Below are positions 5,879 through 6,492 of a stretch of DNA of 6,492 nucleotides, piece by piece; position 1 is the stretch's first letter, and every line of letters starts with the position of its first letter. The DNA is from Phycisphaeraceae bacterium (GTDB lineage Bacteria; Planctomycetota; Phycisphaerae; Phycisphaerales; Phycisphaeraceae). The notes beneath the pieces were generated by a model, which was given only the letters and a program-made list of their open reading frames with translations, was not told the DNA's origin and made no database searches. The translations under genes and the position numbers were made by a program. The stretch covers positions 1-6,492 of the forward strand of contig PUNN01000055.1 of the NCBI GenBank assembly GCA_003552605.1, read 5' to 3'.

Positions 5879-6492
5879 ATGAGGACAACCACGAATCAGA
5901 ACCCAATGAGGCGCATACTCACAGCGACGATCGTAATGTGGGTGAGCGCGTTCTCTGCGAGTAGTGTTCTGGCGGTCGAAGACGAGATGAGAGCCCGTGA
6001 CAAGGTGGAGCAAATCAATGGGCTGGCCCTCTGGCTTGATGCCAGCGCAACGGAATCCATAATGCGTACTGATGATGACCATGTGCGTACGTGGGCAGAT
6101 TGGCGTAACGGTGTTGAGTTGGAAGCAACTTCGGAGGACACCGCTGATGCACCACGCTGGATCGCGAAGGGGATCAACGGGCGGGCCGCATTGCGGTTCG
6201 AAGGCGGCCGACTCACGTTGTCATGCGATGATGCCCTGGATATGACCCGCGATGTGTCGGGCGTCACGGTGGTGGCCGTCACGTACAGTCGGGGCGAGGG
6301 AGTGGAGTCCATACTGCGGATCGCAGAACATGAGAAGCCCGGGGGGGCGCGGATCTACCTCTACCGTGGTAGCAATGACCATCGCGTTGGTGGACGCCGA
6401 AAAGATGAGGACTCGTACCAGGCTGTGAGTGGCGGGCGGCGGGCCGAAGGGCCCGTGATCGAGGCAGGGATTCTGACCTACGAGCACCAACG
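5879..6492 (+). CDS. Secreted protein with a LamG/concanavalin-like N-terminal region (3' end outside window)
   Basis: A frame opens at ATG 5879 and is still open at the right edge (204 full codons). GGAGG lies eight bases before the ATG, a strong Shine-Dalgarno, which favours this start over the in-frame Met10. A Sec signal peptide is clear: Arg-rich start, hydrophobic 13-30, and cleavage after SVLA at about residue 32. The mature N-terminus reads VEDEM..., then GLALWLDAS (about 48-56), WADWRNG (72-78), and NGRAALRFEGG (99-109), followed by alternating beta-strand-like sequence such as VTVVAVTYS. The pattern 'GLALWLDA ... W-D-NG ... NGRPALRFDG' is what I know from large surface proteins of Planctomycetes/Verrucomicrobia-type bacteria, where it begins a LamG-like jelly-roll domain, often for carbohydrate or surface binding. 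No catalytic residues can be named. It is divergent from the phosphonate operon and has no obvious link to it. Confidence 0.8.
   Translation, partial: MRTTTNQNPMRRILTATIVMWVSAFSASSVLAVEDEMRARDKVEQINGLALWLDASATESIMRTDDDHVRTWADWRNGVELEATSEDTADAPRWIAKGINGRAALRFEGGRLTLSCDDALDMTRDVSGVTVVAVTYSRGEGVESILRIAEHEKPGGARIYLYRGSNDHRVGGRRKDEDSYQAVSGGRRAEGPVIEAGILTYEHQ

Overview
The window looks like a piece of a GC-rich bacterial chromosome. Nothing in it allows a firm taxonomic call. The rightmost gene encodes a secreted protein whose mature start (GLALWLDAS, then W-x-D-x-xNG, then NGRAALRFEGG) resembles the LamG/concanavalin-like surface proteins abundant in Planctomycetes, Verrucomicrobia, Lentisphaerae and related uncultured lineages. 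This is only a weak hint.

Layout. Bases 1-114 are the 3' end of a plus-strand gene, perhaps a transposase. Bases 115-584 hold no convincing gene, but contain a hairpin placed as a terminator for the operon that converges from the right. Bases 585-5388 are five minus-strand genes packed as one operon. In transcription order they are a zinc-dependent MDR alcohol dehydrogenase of the phosphonate-associated type, a PhnD-like lipoprotein, the PhnC ATPase, the PhnE permease, and a PhnX-like HAD hydrolase. phnD/phnC and phnC/phnE overlap by ATGA. The hydrolase follows phnE by 13 bp and has a strong Shine-Dalgarno. Bases 5389-5878 are a divergent intergenic region with a candidate promoter for the operon. 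The secreted-protein gene starts at 5879 on the plus strand and runs off the right edge.

How the genes fit together. PhnD/PhnC/PhnE would capture and import an organophosphonate. The hydrolase would cleave a C-P bond next to an aldehyde, because the Schiff-base lysine position of phosphonatase is kept. The dehydrogenase could make that aldehyde from an alcohol. No PhnW aminotransferase and no C-P lyase gene is present. By comparison with the E. coli PhnD sequence recalled from memory, the binding protein keeps the phosphonate-oxyanion residues but has lost both acidic residues that hold the amino group of 2-aminoethylphosphonate. Together this suggests (inference) a route for a non-amino, hydroxylated phosphonate such as 2-hydroxyethylphosphonate: uptake, oxidation to phosphonoacetaldehyde, then hydrolysis to acetaldehyde and phosphate. 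This is the main point of interest in the window.
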